From assembly GCF_042665155.1 (NCBI RefSeq), contig NZ_JBHTCG010000029.1, positions 55,500 through 119,499 of the forward strand: 64,000 bases of DNA, given 5' to 3'. This DNA comes from Sphaerisporangium rhizosphaerae (GTDB taxonomy: Bacteria; Actinomycetota; Actinomycetes; Streptosporangiales; Streptosporangiaceae). This document shows, in pieces, positions 7,495 to 15,907 of the stretch. A program made the translations under genes and the position numbers. The notes beneath the pieces are model-generated. The model saw only the letters and a list, made by a program, of their open reading frames with translations, did no database searches and was not told the origin of the DNA. Position 1 is the first letter of the stretch; every line of letters begins with the position of its first letter.

Positions 7495-7995
7495 CTAGTT
7501 GTAGTAGCGGCGGGCGCTGGACCCGACGCGGGTGATGTCGGTGCCGTAGATGTGCAGGCTGATGGCGATCTCGTCGCCGACGTTGCGGATGCGGTGGATG
7601 TCGCCGGGCGGTGCGAAGCCGCTGACCTCGCCAGGCGGGTTGTCCCGCGTGCCGATGGGGTTGAGCGCTTCGTCGAACAGTTCCTCGTGCTCGATGCCGG
7701 ACAGCACGCCCACGACGCACCAGGTGATGTGGTCGTGGATCCGGGTGGTCTGCCCGGGGCGCCAGACCAGGCCGAGGATGGAGAACGCCCCGTCGGGCTC
7801 GGCGTGCAGCAGGTGGCCCGCGACCCGGTCGTGCCGGCCGAGACGCTGATCGGGCGTCAGGACCTCGGGGCCGGGCAGATGCGCCCGGAGCCGATCGGCG
7901 ACCAGGTCCGCGGTGTCCGTCCAGCCGGTCCGCACGTCGGTCGCCTGGCGCACGGCCGCGACGAGATCGGTGAGCGTCGTGAGTGAGCGTGTCAT
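7495..7995 (-). CDS. Cysteine dioxygenase-like cupin
   Basis: A 166-residue cupin of the cysteine dioxygenase type I family (thiol dioxygenases such as cysteine or 3-mercaptopropionate dioxygenase). The iron ligands appear as HDHITWCVVGVLSGIEHEE (two histidines of cupin motif 1) near residue 85 and a third histidine in PPGDIHRIRNVG near residue 130. The cysteine in TWCVVG sits where the Cys-Tyr crosslink cysteine is found in some members. The LysR gene is divergent, 105 bases away, so this gene and the PNPOx-like gene are likely its targets. Substrate assignment is inference. Confidence 0.82.
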   Translation of the reverse strand: MTRSLTTLTDLVAAVRQATDVRTGWTDTADLVADRLRAHLPGPEVLTPDQRLGRHDRVAGHLLHAEPDGAFSILGLVWRPGQTTRIHDHITWCVVGVLSGIEHEELFDEALNPIGTRDNPPGEVSGFAPPGDIHRIRNVGDEIAISLHIYGTDITRVGSSARRYYN

Positions 7996-8082
7996 CGCCG
8001 CGTCCTCCTCGCAGAGCGGGTTCGTCCCCCTCAGCCTCCCGCGCGCCTACCCATTCGTCTAATGACAAGGATTGAGCCAACT

Positions 8083-8103
8083 CATGCGTAATCTTTATGC
8101 ATG
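8083..8103. promoter_or_regulatory. LysR-type inverted repeat overlapping the lysR start
   Basis: CATGC and GCATG flank eleven bases (CATGC-N11-GCATG), the general geometry of a LysR T-N11-A box. The right arm covers the ATG of the LysR gene at 8101. The position between two divergent genes is where LysR regulators bind to repress themselves and activate the neighbour. Confidence 0.5.
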
Positions 8104-8991
8104 CTGGATATCCTGCGGTTACGGGTGCTCGCGGCGATCGCCGCGCACGGTTCGGTCACCAAGGCCGCCAAGCACCTGAACTACTCCCAGCCCGCCGTCA
8201 GCCATCATCTGGCCAGGCTGGAGGCCGAGACCGGCGCCAGGCTCGTCCAGCGGGTCGGCCGGGGCATCCGGCTCACCCCGGAGGGCGAGCACCTGGCCCG
8301 CCGCGCCGCCGAGATCGTGGGCCGGGTCGACACGGCCGCCGCGGAGCTGTCCGCGATGGTGGGCCTGCGCACCGGCCGGGTCCGGGTCGCCGGCTTCCAG
8401 TCGGCGCTCGCCGCGCTGGTGCCGCACGCCGCGGGCATCCTGCGCCGCGAGCACCCCGGCATCGAACTGCGCCTGGTCGAGGCCCACCCGCGCGTGGCAC
8501 TCGATCTGCTGCGAGCCGGGCAGGTCGACGTCGCGGTCGTCTTCCGCTACGACGACGCGACACCGGACGACGTCCGCGCCACGCACCTCTTCGACGACCC
8601 GATGTACCTGCTCAGCCTCGAACCCGGCCAGACACTGGCGGGCAACCGCGACTCCGCCTGGATCGCGGGCTGCGAGAACTGCCGCCGCGAGTTCCTCGAG
8701 GCCTGCGACAGGGCGGGCTTCGTCCCGCCCATCGCCTACACCAGCGACGACATCATCGTCCAGCAGGCACTGGTCGCCGCGGGCATGGGCGTGACCACCA
8801 TGCCGGGGCTGGCACTGCGCACCCACCGCGCGCCCGGAATCGAGGCCAGCGTACTTCGCGACTTCCGGCGGCACGTCTACCTGGCCACCTACGGCGACCC
8901 GCCGGACCCGCCGGCGACCACCGCCTTGGTCGGCGCGCTGCACCACGCCGTCCGGCAGGTCCGGCCGGGCGAGCCGGCCCCGCCCTCGTAG
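8101..8991 (+). CDS. LysR-family transcriptional regulator
   Basis: A 296-residue LysR regulator. The N-terminal winged helix reads LRLRVLAAIAAHGSVTKAAKHLNYSQPAVSHHLARLE in continuous family style (key pieces SVTKAAKHLNYSQPAVSHH and GRGIRLTPEG). Residues 90-290 form the periplasmic-binding-protein-like effector domain. The start has no ribosome site and may be leaderless. A five-base inverted repeat overlaps the start codon. By position it regulates the divergent thiol-dioxygenase-like and PNPOx-like genes. The ligand domain contains CENCRREFLEACDRAGF, also seen in other actinobacterial LysR proteins of this type. Confidence 0.92.
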   Translation: MLDILRLRVLAAIAAHGSVTKAAKHLNYSQPAVSHHLARLEAETGARLVQRVGRGIRLTPEGEHLARRAAEIVGRVDTAAAELSAMVGLRTGRVRVAGFQSALAALVPHAAGILRREHPGIELRLVEAHPRVALDLLRAGQVDVAVVFRYDDATPDDVRATHLFDDPMYLLSLEPGQTLAGNRDSAWIAGCENCRREFLEACDRAGFVPPIAYTSDDIIVQQALVAAGMGVTTMPGLALRTHRAPGIEASVLRDFRRHVYLATYGDPPDPPATTALVGALHHAVRQVRPGEPAPPS

Positions 8992-9042
8992 GCCCCGCAC
9001 TCGGCGCACCTCGGCCCCGCGGGCGTCCCTCGACCCTGCGGA

Positions 9043-9056
9043 TAGAACGTGTTCTA
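9043..9056. promoter_or_regulatory. KstR-like palindrome before the LLM oxidoreductase gene
   Basis: TAGAAC-GT-GTTCTA is a perfect inverted repeat with a two-base centre. It fits TnnAACnnGTTnnA, the operator of the TetR regulator KstR that controls sterol catabolism in mycobacteria and rhodococci. It lies 31 bases before the start codon at 9087. No kstR gene is in the window, so the binding protein is unknown. Confidence 0.6.
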
Positions 9057-9086
9057 ATTGCGCCGGACGGACCTTGGAGGATGGGC

Positions 9087-10106
9087 ATGAGCGGTGAGCT
9101 GAGGCTGGGGTTGAACCTGGGCTACTGGCAGCGGGACGCCGACGACGCCACCGAGGTCGTCCAGACGGCCGAGCGGCTCGGGTACGACTCGGTGTGGACC
9201 GCCGAGGCGTACGGGTCGGACGTGTTCACCCCGCTGGCCTGGTACGGCGCGCGCACCAGCACGATCAAGCTCGGCACGAGCGTGGCGCAGATGTCGGCGC
9301 GCGCCCCGGTCACCACGGCCATGACCGCCATGACGCTCGACCACCTCACCGGTGGCCGGCTGCTGCTCGGCATCGGGGCCTCCGGGCCACAGGTGGTCGA
9401 GGGCTGGTACGGCGCCCCGTTCCCCAAGCCGCTCGCCCGCACCCGCGAGTACGTCGACATCATGCGCAAGGTGTGGCGCCGCGAGGAACCGGTCACCAAC
9501 GACGGCCCGCACTACCCGCTGCCCCACCCCGGCGGCGCAGGGCTCGGCAAGCCGCTGAAGTCGATCACCCACCCGCTGCGGGCCGAGATCCCGATCTACC
9601 TCGGCGCGGAAGGGCCGAAGAACGTCGCGCTGGCCGCGGAGATCACCGACGGCTGGCTGCCGCTGTTCACCTTCCCCGAGAAGATCGAGAGCATGTACGG
9701 CCCGTCGCCGGCCGCCGCACGGCCGGGGTTCGACGTCGCCGCGATGGTCTACGTCATGATCACCGATGACGTCCGGGCCGCCCTGGACGGGGTGAAGATG
9801 ATGCTCACGCTGTACATCGGCGGCATGGGCGCCAAGGCGCGCAACTTCCACGCCGACATCGTCGGCCGCATGGGCTTCGCCGACGCCGCCCACAAGATCC
9901 AGGAGCTGTACCTGGCCGGGCGCAAGGACGAGGCCTTCCGCGCCATCCCCGACGAACTGGCCGACGGCATCTCCCTGGTCGGCCCGCCCGGCCGCATCCG
10001 CGAGCGCCTCGCGCCGTGGCGCGCGAGCCCGGTGACCACCCTGCTGGCCATGGGGCCCCGCGACGAGCCGACCCTGCGCACGGTCCGCGACCTCGTGCTC
10101 GGCTGA
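9087..10106 (+). CDS. F420-dependent LLM-class oxidoreductase
   Basis: A 339-residue luciferase-like TIM-barrel oxidoreductase, most likely using coenzyme F420. The N-terminus LGLNLGYW and the repeats ERLGYDSVWTAEAYGSD, IKLGTSVAQMSARAPVTTAMTA (in two pieces: LGTSVAQMSAR, PVTTAMTAMTLDHL) and GRLLLGIGASGPQVVEGWYG match the Mer/FGD-like group. The ATG at 9087 was preferred to 9081 because TTGGAGG ends at 9080, which leaves six bases to 9087 and none to 9081. A KstR-like palindrome upstream suggests a place in lipid or sterol metabolism (inference). A 13-bp hairpin terminates transcription downstream. Confidence 0.9.
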   Translation: MSGELRLGLNLGYWQRDADDATEVVQTAERLGYDSVWTAEAYGSDVFTPLAWYGARTSTIKLGTSVAQMSARAPVTTAMTAMTLDHLTGGRLLLGIGASGPQVVEGWYGAPFPKPLARTREYVDIMRKVWRREEPVTNDGPHYPLPHPGGAGLGKPLKSITHPLRAEIPIYLGAEGPKNVALAAEITDGWLPLFTFPEKIESMYGPSPAAARPGFDVAAMVYVMITDDVRAALDGVKMMLTLYIGGMGAKARNFHADIVGRMGFADAAHKIQELYLAGRKDEAFRAIPDELADGISLVGPPGRIRERLAPWRASPVTTLLAMGPRDEPTLRTVRDLVLG

Positions 10107-10182
10107 TCAGGCGGCGGCGCGGCACCGGGGCGGCGAGCGCGAGCCGCGCCACCCCGATCCGCCGAGACGGCCTGGGGGGAAG

Positions 10183-10213
10183 GCCCCGGCGCCCGCGGGA
10201 CGGGCGCCGGGGC
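10183..10213. terminator. Bidirectional hairpin terminator
   Basis: GCCCCGGCGCCCG and CGGGCGCCGGGGC form a perfect 13-bp stem around a five-base loop. It sits between two convergent genes (ending 10106 and 10220). There is no T run, as usual in high-GC actinobacteria. Confidence 0.85.
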
Positions 10214-10219
10214 GCTGGG

Positions 10220-13200
10220 TCAGTTGAGCTGGGTGAACCTCCACTGCTGGTTGGTGCCGCTGTTACAGGTCCACTGGACGAGCTGGACGTCGTTCGCCGT
10301 GGAGGCGTTGGGAACGTCCAGGCACTTGCCGCCGTTCGCCGAGATGACCCGGTAAACGTTCGTCCCGACGGATTCCAGGCGCCATCTCTGGTTGGCGGCG
10401 CCCGAGCATCCCCACTGCTGGACCAGGGCGCCGTCGGCGGTGGAGGCGTTCGCGACCTGCATGCACTTGCTGCTGTGCACGGCGGCCAGGGTGTAGGTCC
10501 CGCTTCCTGCGTCGGTCACCTTCCACTGCTGGTTGGTGCCTCCGCCGGCCGTCCACTGGATGACGGCGGCGCCGTCGGCGGTCGACTGTCCTCTGACGTC
10601 GGCGACCTTGCCGCTGTGCCCGGCGGTCAGCGTGTAGTTGCGCCCGCTCTGCGGGCCACCGGTGTTGCCGCCGCCCTGGCCGACGCCCTGGCCGTTGAAG
10701 GTGATCGAGTCCAGGTCGTAGGCGTTCGCCGTCGGCGCCCGGAACACCAGGTAGTAGTTATGGGTGCCACCGGGGTTGGTGACCGTCGCCGCCGGCAGGG
10801 ACTGGTAGGTGTTCGAGCCTCCGGTGCTCGGCACCGAACTGGAGGCGACGAGCGTCCCGGTCGGCGAGTCGGCGCGCAGCTCGATCGATCCGCCCGTGTT
10901 GGACGCCGCCGAGACGCGGAAGGACACCGAGTCGATCCCGGACAGGTTCATCGGCGTGTAGGAGACCCAGTCGCCGCCCGAGATCTCGCCGACGCGCCTG
11001 CCGCCCTCGGCTCCGCTCTGGTCGACGACCTGGACGCCCGACGAGCCGGTGAAGAACTCCGCCTGCTTGTGCTTGGGCTGCAGCGTGATCCCGGTGCTGC
11101 CCTTCAGGCCGCTCTTGTCGGTGTACTCGGCCAGAAGCACGTAGTAGACGTTGGCGGCCTCGTCGTGCCCGGACGCGGTGGTCGTGATCGTCCCGGAGCA
11201 GCCGGTGACCTGGCCGGTGTCGTGGCTGTGCGTGTCGTGCCCGAGCGCGGGGATCACCGTCACCTTCGAGCAGTCGATGGTGCCGTCCTCGGGATCGGTG
11301 ACGGTCACGTTGTAGTTGACGGTGTCACCGAAGTTGATGAACCCGCCGTCCGGCGGAGCGCTGAAGGCGACCGTGGGACGGGTGTTGCCCACCCCGATGG
11401 TCAAGGTGATGGTGCCGGTCTTCCCGCCGGAGTCCTTTACGGTCAGCCTGGCGGTGTAGGTGCCGTTGGAGCTGTAGGTGTGGGACGGGTTCGCGCTGGT
11501 GGAGGTCCCGCCGTCTCCGAAGTCCCAGGCGTAGGTGATCGCGTCGCCGTCCGGGTCGGACGAGCCGGCGGAGGAGAACGCGACGGTCAGCGGCGCGCTG
11601 CCGGTGTCCGGCGAGGCGCTCGCCTTGGCGACGGGAGAGCGGTTGCCGCCGGCGCCGCCGATGTAGTCGATCCGGTAGATGCCGTCGTCGGTGTTGCTGT
11701 GGCCGAAGCCGTTGCCCCAGTCGGCGTAGTACAGGGCGCCGTCCGGGCCGAACTTCATGTCGACCGGCGCGTGCAGGGAGAGCTGCGGGACGAAGGAGTT
11801 GATCTTCAACAGGTTGCCGGAGGAGTCCAGCCGCAGTTCCTTGACGAAGTTGCGGCTCCACTCGTAGAAGAACGGCGTCTTGTCGAAGTACTCCGGGAAC
11901 TTGCGGTCGGAGGAGCTGTTCGGGTCGTAGTGGTAGAACGGGCCGCCCATCGGGGCCGCGCCGCCGCAGCAGTTGATCTCGGGGAACTCCGCGGAGGCGT
12001 GGTAGTTGTACCAGATGGTGGCGGACTTGGCCGCGGGCAGGTTGGTCAGCCCGGTGTTGTTGGGCGAGTTGTTCACCGGCGCCGAGCAGTTGAACTTCGA
12101 GCCGGAGGTGTTGGTGGAGAAGTTGAAGTCGTTGAACGGGATGTTGTTGCCGACGCAGTAGGGCCAGCCGTAGTTGCCCGGCTCCTTGATCAGGTTCCAC
12201 TCGACGGTGCCCTCGGGGCCCCGGTTGGAGTTCGCCGACCCCGCGTCGGGACCGTAGTCGGCCGCCGAGATCCAGCCGGTGTCCTTGTCGACCGAGAAGC
12301 GGAACGCGTTGCGGAAGCCCATCGCGTAGATCTCGGGGCGCGTCTTGGCGGTCCCGGGCGCGAAGAGGTTGCCGCTCGGGACGGTGTAGGTGCCGTCGGA
12401 CTCGGGGTGGATGCGCAGGATCTTGCCGCGCAGGTCGTTGGTGTTGGCCGCGGACCGCTGGGCGTCGTAGTGCTCGCGCCCGGACCGCTCGTCGATCGGG
12501 GCGTACCCGCTGGAGCCGTTGGGGTTGGTGTCGTCCCCGGGTGCGATGTAGAGGTTGCCGTTCGGGCCGAACGCCATGTAGCCGCCGGTGTGACCGGGTT
12601 CGTCGACGTTGCGGTACGCCGGAACCTCGAGGATCTTCTTCTCGCTGGACAGGTCGAGCGTGGTGCCGTTGAGCGTGAACCGGGACACCCGGTTCACCTC
12701 GCCGCCGTTGCTGGGCGAGTAGTTGAGGTAGATCCAGCGGTTGGTGGCGAAGTTCGGGTCGAGCGCCAGGCCGATGCCGCCGTCCTCGCCACCGTCGTAC
12801 ACCGACAGGGTGCCGATCGTGCGGGGGGAGCCACCGGGGGCGATCATGTTGACCTTGCCCGACCGGGAGATGTAGTAGAGCGTGCCGTCGGCCGCCACTT
12901 CCAGCTCCATGGGCTGGTCGGGCGCGCCGTCCAGGGTGACCTTCTGGAACCGGCTCGCGACCGTGCCGCCGCAGTCGCCGGGTTCGTAGCCCGCCGCCCA
13001 CTTGAGCCCGCCGAGCAGGTGCTGCTTGAACAACGTCTCGGAGTAGGAGGAGGCGTTGTGACCCATCGCGGTGGCCCACACCCGGCCGCCCTCAGGGTTG
13101 TGACACCAGGAGATGGGGTGGTCGGCGCCCATCTTGTTCGCACCGGCGTCGTAGGTCGTCTCGTCCGCGGTGACCAGCACGTGGACGCTGCCGCGCATGT

Positions 13201-13753
13201 TCTTGTCGAAGTTGTACCACTCTTCGGTACGCGTCCACCGGTCCGGCAGCCCCACGGTCGACGGGTGCACCTTGTCGGCGACCTTGGCCGTGCCCTGCAC
13301 GATGGAGGAGTGCTGGGTCATGTGGGCGCCGGCCAGCACGGTCTGGTCCCACCAGGGGAACTGCGACTCGATGTTCTGGTCGACGGCGTTGTGGATCGCG
13401 ACGATGCCGTGGCCACTGCGCACGTACGCCTGCGCGGCCGCGCGCTGCGAGTCGTTGTCCCAGACCATGCCGGAGGTCTGGAGCATGATCACCGCGTCGT
13501 AGTTGTTCAGGTTGGTCGTGTTGAAGACGCTGGAGTCTTCGCTGCGGTCGAGCTGGAAGTTGTTGGCGGCGGCGAGTTGCTGGAACATCGTGATGCCGGC
13601 GCTGATGGAGTCGTGCCGGTAGGCGCCGGACGCCGTCTTGCTGAACAGCAGCACCCTGTACAGGGGCGCCGCCGCGTTGGCCGCCGGCACCGCGCCGAAC
13701 GGCAGCATCAGCAGCACGGCGGTCAGGAGGAGGAGCAGGCGTGGTCTTCGCAT
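10220..13753 (-). CDS. Secreted ThuA / sugar dehydrogenase-like / PKD / CBM6 / ricin-lectin protein
   Basis: A 1177-residue secreted multidomain protein. Residues 1-27 are a signal peptide ending ANA. A ThuA-like domain follows (RVLLFSKTASGAYRHDSI; HGIVAIHNAVDQN; HPISWCHNPEGGRVWATAMGH). Residues of about 285-660 form a six-bladed glucose/sorbosone dehydrogenase propeller (LDPNFATNRWIYLNYS; GYMAFGPNGNLYIAPGDD; HAPVDMKFGPDGALYYADWG). Then come a PKD domain (AYAWDFGDGGTS-like, with HTYSSNGTYTA), a CBM6-type domain (EFFTGSSGVQVVDQ to DLDSITFNG) and a C-terminal ricin-type lectin with three QxW repeats (QQW, QRW, QQW). Start ATG at 13753 has GGAGAT before it. It is the last gene of a sugar importer operon and probably oxidises or binds polymer-derived sugars outside the cell. 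Confidence 0.92.
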   Translation of the reverse strand: MRRPRLLLLLTAVLLMLPFGAVPAANAAAPLYRVLLFSKTASGAYRHDSISAGITMFQQLAAANNFQLDRSEDSSVFNTTNLNNYDAVIMLQTSGMVWDNDSQRAAAQAYVRSGHGIVAIHNAVDQNIESQFPWWDQTVLAGAHMTQHSSIVQGTAKVADKVHPSTVGLPDRWTRTEEWYNFDKNMRGSVHVLVTADETTYDAGANKMGADHPISWCHNPEGGRVWATAMGHNASSYSETLFKQHLLGGLKWAAGYEPGDCGGTVASRFQKVTLDGAPDQPMELEVAADGTLYYISRSGKVNMIAPGGSPRTIGTLSVYDGGEDGGIGLALDPNFATNRWIYLNYSPSNGGEVNRVSRFTLNGTTLDLSSEKKILEVPAYRNVDEPGHTGGYMAFGPNGNLYIAPGDDTNPNGSSGYAPIDERSGREHYDAQRSAANTNDLRGKILRIHPESDGTYTVPSGNLFAPGTAKTRPEIYAMGFRNAFRFSVDKDTGWISAADYGPDAGSANSNRGPEGTVEWNLIKEPGNYGWPYCVGNNIPFNDFNFSTNTSGSKFNCSAPVNNSPNNTGLTNLPAAKSATIWYNYHASAEFPEINCCGGAAPMGGPFYHYDPNSSSDRKFPEYFDKTPFFYEWSRNFVKELRLDSSGNLLKINSFVPQLSLHAPVDMKFGPDGALYYADWGNGFGHSNTDDGIYRIDYIGGAGGNRSPVAKASASPDTGSAPLTVAFSSAGSSDPDGDAITYAWDFGDGGTSTSANPSHTYSSNGTYTARLTVKDSGGKTGTITLTIGVGNTRPTVAFSAPPDGGFINFGDTVNYNVTVTDPEDGTIDCSKVTVIPALGHDTHSHDTGQVTGCSGTITTTASGHDEAANVYYVLLAEYTDKSGLKGSTGITLQPKHKQAEFFTGSSGVQVVDQSGAEGGRRVGEISGGDWVSYTPMNLSGIDSVSFRVSAASNTGGSIELRADSPTGTLVASSSVPSTGGSNTYQSLPAATVTNPGGTHNYYLVFRAPTANAYDLDSITFNGQGVGQGGGNTGGPQSGRNYTLTAGHSGKVADVRGQSTADGAAVIQWTAGGGTNQQWKVTDAGSGTYTLAAVHSSKCMQVANASTADGALVQQWGCSGAANQRWRLESVGTNVYRVISANGGKCLDVPNASTANDVQLVQWTCNSGTNQQWRFTQLN

Positions 13754-13833
13754 TCGGGATCTCCAGGGGACGGACGACGCCGGCTCTCGGCCGGCGCCGC
13801 GGAGGAGGAGCGGGATTTCGATGACGGGGAGGG

Positions 13834-14667
13834 TCACCTCCAGAGGGTGCGCAGGAAGGACAGTCCCTCGGTGGCGAGGGCGTCCTGGGACGGGGCGAGC
13901 GGTCGCCAGATGGACGCGGCGGTGGCGATGGTCGTGTTGTCGGCGGTGAAGGACTCGATCACCAGCGGACCGGCGTAGCCCGCGTCGCGAACGGCGGCGG
14001 CAAAGCCGGGCCAGTCGAAGTGGTCGGCGCCCGGGGCGCCGCGGTCGGTCCCGCACACCTGGATGTGCGCGATCCGGTCGCCGGCCAGCCGTACCGCCCG
14101 CGCCGGGTCCTTCTCCTCGATGTTCATGTGGTAGGTGTCCAGGGCGAGGCCGCAGTCGTCCGGGAGGGCTTCGAGGGCCTGCTCGACGGTGTTCAGCAGG
14201 CTGGTCTCGTACCGGTTGAGCGGTTCGACGCCGATCCGGACCCCGCACTCGCCCGCGTGGGCGAGCACGGGCTTGAGGTTCTCCCCGAGCTCGGCGTAGA
14301 CGGCGCGGCGCTCGTCCGGGCTCATCGGCCAGACCCGGCCGACGGAGGCGTAGGCGGGCCCGCTCACCGCGGGCGCGCCCACGGCCACCGCGACGTCCAC
14401 GCAGTGCCGCAGATAGTCCTGGGTCTCCCCGATGGTCCAGCTCGGCGCACTGACCAGTTCGCGCCCTATGGGCATCGTGAGCACGACCGACGCGCCCAGC
14501 CCGAGCTCGGCCAGCAGGTCCGCCGCCCTGCGGGGGTCCCATTCGCCCGGCCGCTCGACCGGCAGCTCGATGACGTCGAACCCCCACTCCGCGATGCGCG
14601 GCGCCAGGGCGGCCAAGGAGTCGTCGGTGAGCGGCGAGACCCACACCCAGGTGTTGACGCCGATCAA
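13834..14667 (-). CDS. Sugar phosphate isomerase/epimerase-like TIM barrel
   Basis: A 277-residue xylose-isomerase-like TIM-barrel protein (AP endonuclease 2 family), as in IolE, hydroxypyruvate isomerase and tagatose/psicose epimerases. Visible metal and substrate residues: VGIEPLNRYE-like IGVEPLNRYE near residue 150, GLALDTYHMNIEE near 183, HIQVCGTDRGAPG near 210 and VIESFTADN near 245. The start is a TTG at 14667 that overlaps the stop of the binding-protein gene as TTGA; no ATG or GTG exists near the conserved N-terminus IGVNTWVW, so the TTG start is well supported. It presumably converts the imported sugar. Confidence 0.9.
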   Translation of the reverse strand: MIGVNTWVWVSPLTDDSLAALAPRIAEWGFDVIELPVERPGEWDPRRAADLLAELGLGASVVLTMPIGRELVSAPSWTIGETQDYLRHCVDVAVAVGAPAVSGPAYASVGRVWPMSPDERRAVYAELGENLKPVLAHAGECGVRIGVEPLNRYETSLLNTVEQALEALPDDCGLALDTYHMNIEEKDPARAVRLAGDRIAHIQVCGTDRGAPGADHFDWPGFAAAVRDAGYAGPLVIESFTADNTTIATAASIWRPLAPSQDALATEGLSFLRTLWR

Positions 14668-15881
14668 GGCTTGCCACCCCACTTCTCGGGGTAGCCGGGC
14701 AGGTCCTCGCAGCCGCACAACGCGTAGTGCAGCGGCGGCATGCCGGGCTTGAGGTAGGTGGCGAGGTTCTCCTGGGTGACCGTCGGCTGGGGCAGATTCC
14801 ACACCTTCGGCACCTGCTCGCCCTTGAGGATCTTGAGCGCGGCGATCACCGGGGTCCGCCACTGGTAGGTCGGGTAGGTCGGGGCGATCGCGGTCAGCTT
14901 CGCGTCGCTCCACTTCTGCAGGAAGTCCTCCTGGTCCTCGCCGTTGATCGGCGGCACGGGCTGCCCCGCGTCCTCGAAGGCCTCGACCGCCGCGACGGCG
15001 GTGGCGCCCGCGTCCATCCAGACACCGTCGATCTTGCCGTGCCGCTGGATGTAGTCGCCGACGATGCTCTTGGTCTTGGCGGCGTCGCCGTCGGTGAACT
15101 CCACCCCGACGACGTCGAGGTCGCTCTTGTCGAAGGCGATCTTCGCCGCCGACCAGCGGGTCTCCAGGACGTCCACACCGGGAAGGATGCGCAGTGCGAG
15201 GATCTTCCCGCCTGCGGGCACCTTGCCGACGAGGAACTCGGCGGCCTCGGCGCCGAAGGCGTAGCCGCCGATCGGCTTGATGAAGGTGACCGGGCAGTCG
15301 GTCTGCACTCCCCGGTCGAACACGATCACGGGCAGCTTCGGGCACGCCCCGGAGACCGCGGGGGTCAGCGTCGCGGTGGTGTTCGGCGAGATGATCAGCG
15401 CGTCGCAGCCTTTGCCCTGCAGCTCGGCGATGTCGGAGATCTGTTTGTCGTCCTTGCCCTCGGCGTCGAGCATGGTGAACTTCTTGATCTCCTTGTGCAG
15501 GCCGACCTCCGCCTGCATGGTCTTCAACCCGACCTGCCGCCAGGGGTTGTTCACCGCGGCGTTGGAGAAGCACAGGTGGTAGGGCCCGTCCTTCTTGTGT
15601 TCGGCGGTGTCGACGAGCTTGGAGTCGATGCTCTGCTCCCACGGTTTGCCGTCCGGGCCGGTCGGCTGCGCCGACCGCATCGCCATCTGGGCGTCGTAGT
15701 CGCCCTGCACGAAGAACTTCGACTGCTCTCCGGTGTTCGAGCCGGACGACGGCGCCGCCGAGGCCGCGGCCGTCGTCGGCGCGGCGGAGGTGGCGGGCCT
15801 GTCGGTGGTGCACGCGGTCATCGACGCCACCAGTCCGGCCAGCGCCACGCCGGCGAGCGTTCGCCGCGAGGAATATCGCAA
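14664..15881 (-). CDS. Sugar ABC transporter substrate-binding lipoprotein
   Basis: A 405-residue extracellular solute-binding protein of the ribose/xylose (periplasmic-binding-protein type I) group. The N-terminus is a lipoprotein signal with RYSSRRTLAGVALAGLVASM and lipobox MTAC (Cys at residue 24). Family motifs include NNPWRQVGLKTMQAE, DALIISPNTT, PVIVFDRGV, ILALRILPGVDV and DGVWMDAGATAV. I chose the TTG at 15881 because AAAGGAA lies six bases upstream and it restores a full signal peptide; internal ATGs would cut it. It is flanked by two permease genes and the isomerase gene. The cargo sugar is not evident from sequence. Confidence 0.92.
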   Translation of the reverse strand: MRYSSRRTLAGVALAGLVASMTACTTDRPATSAAPTTAAASAAPSSGSNTGEQSKFFVQGDYDAQMAMRSAQPTGPDGKPWEQSIDSKLVDTAEHKKDGPYHLCFSNAAVNNPWRQVGLKTMQAEVGLHKEIKKFTMLDAEGKDDKQISDIAELQGKGCDALIISPNTTATLTPAVSGACPKLPVIVFDRGVQTDCPVTFIKPIGGYAFGAEAAEFLVGKVPAGGKILALRILPGVDVLETRWSAAKIAFDKSDLDVVGVEFTDGDAAKTKSIVGDYIQRHGKIDGVWMDAGATAVAAVEAFEDAGQPVPPINGEDQEDFLQKWSDAKLTAIAPTYPTYQWRTPVIAALKILKGEQVPKVWNLPQPTVTQENLATYLKPGMPPLHYALCGCEDLPGYPEKWGGKP

Positions 15882-15907
15882 GGTCGTTCCTTTCGATCGG
15901 TATCGGG

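Noticed and set aside
10016..13978. 1320-codon open frame opposite the secreted multidomain protein
   Set aside because: It is the antisense of a gene with signal peptide and clear domains; its sequence is Val/Gly/Arg-rich without motif.
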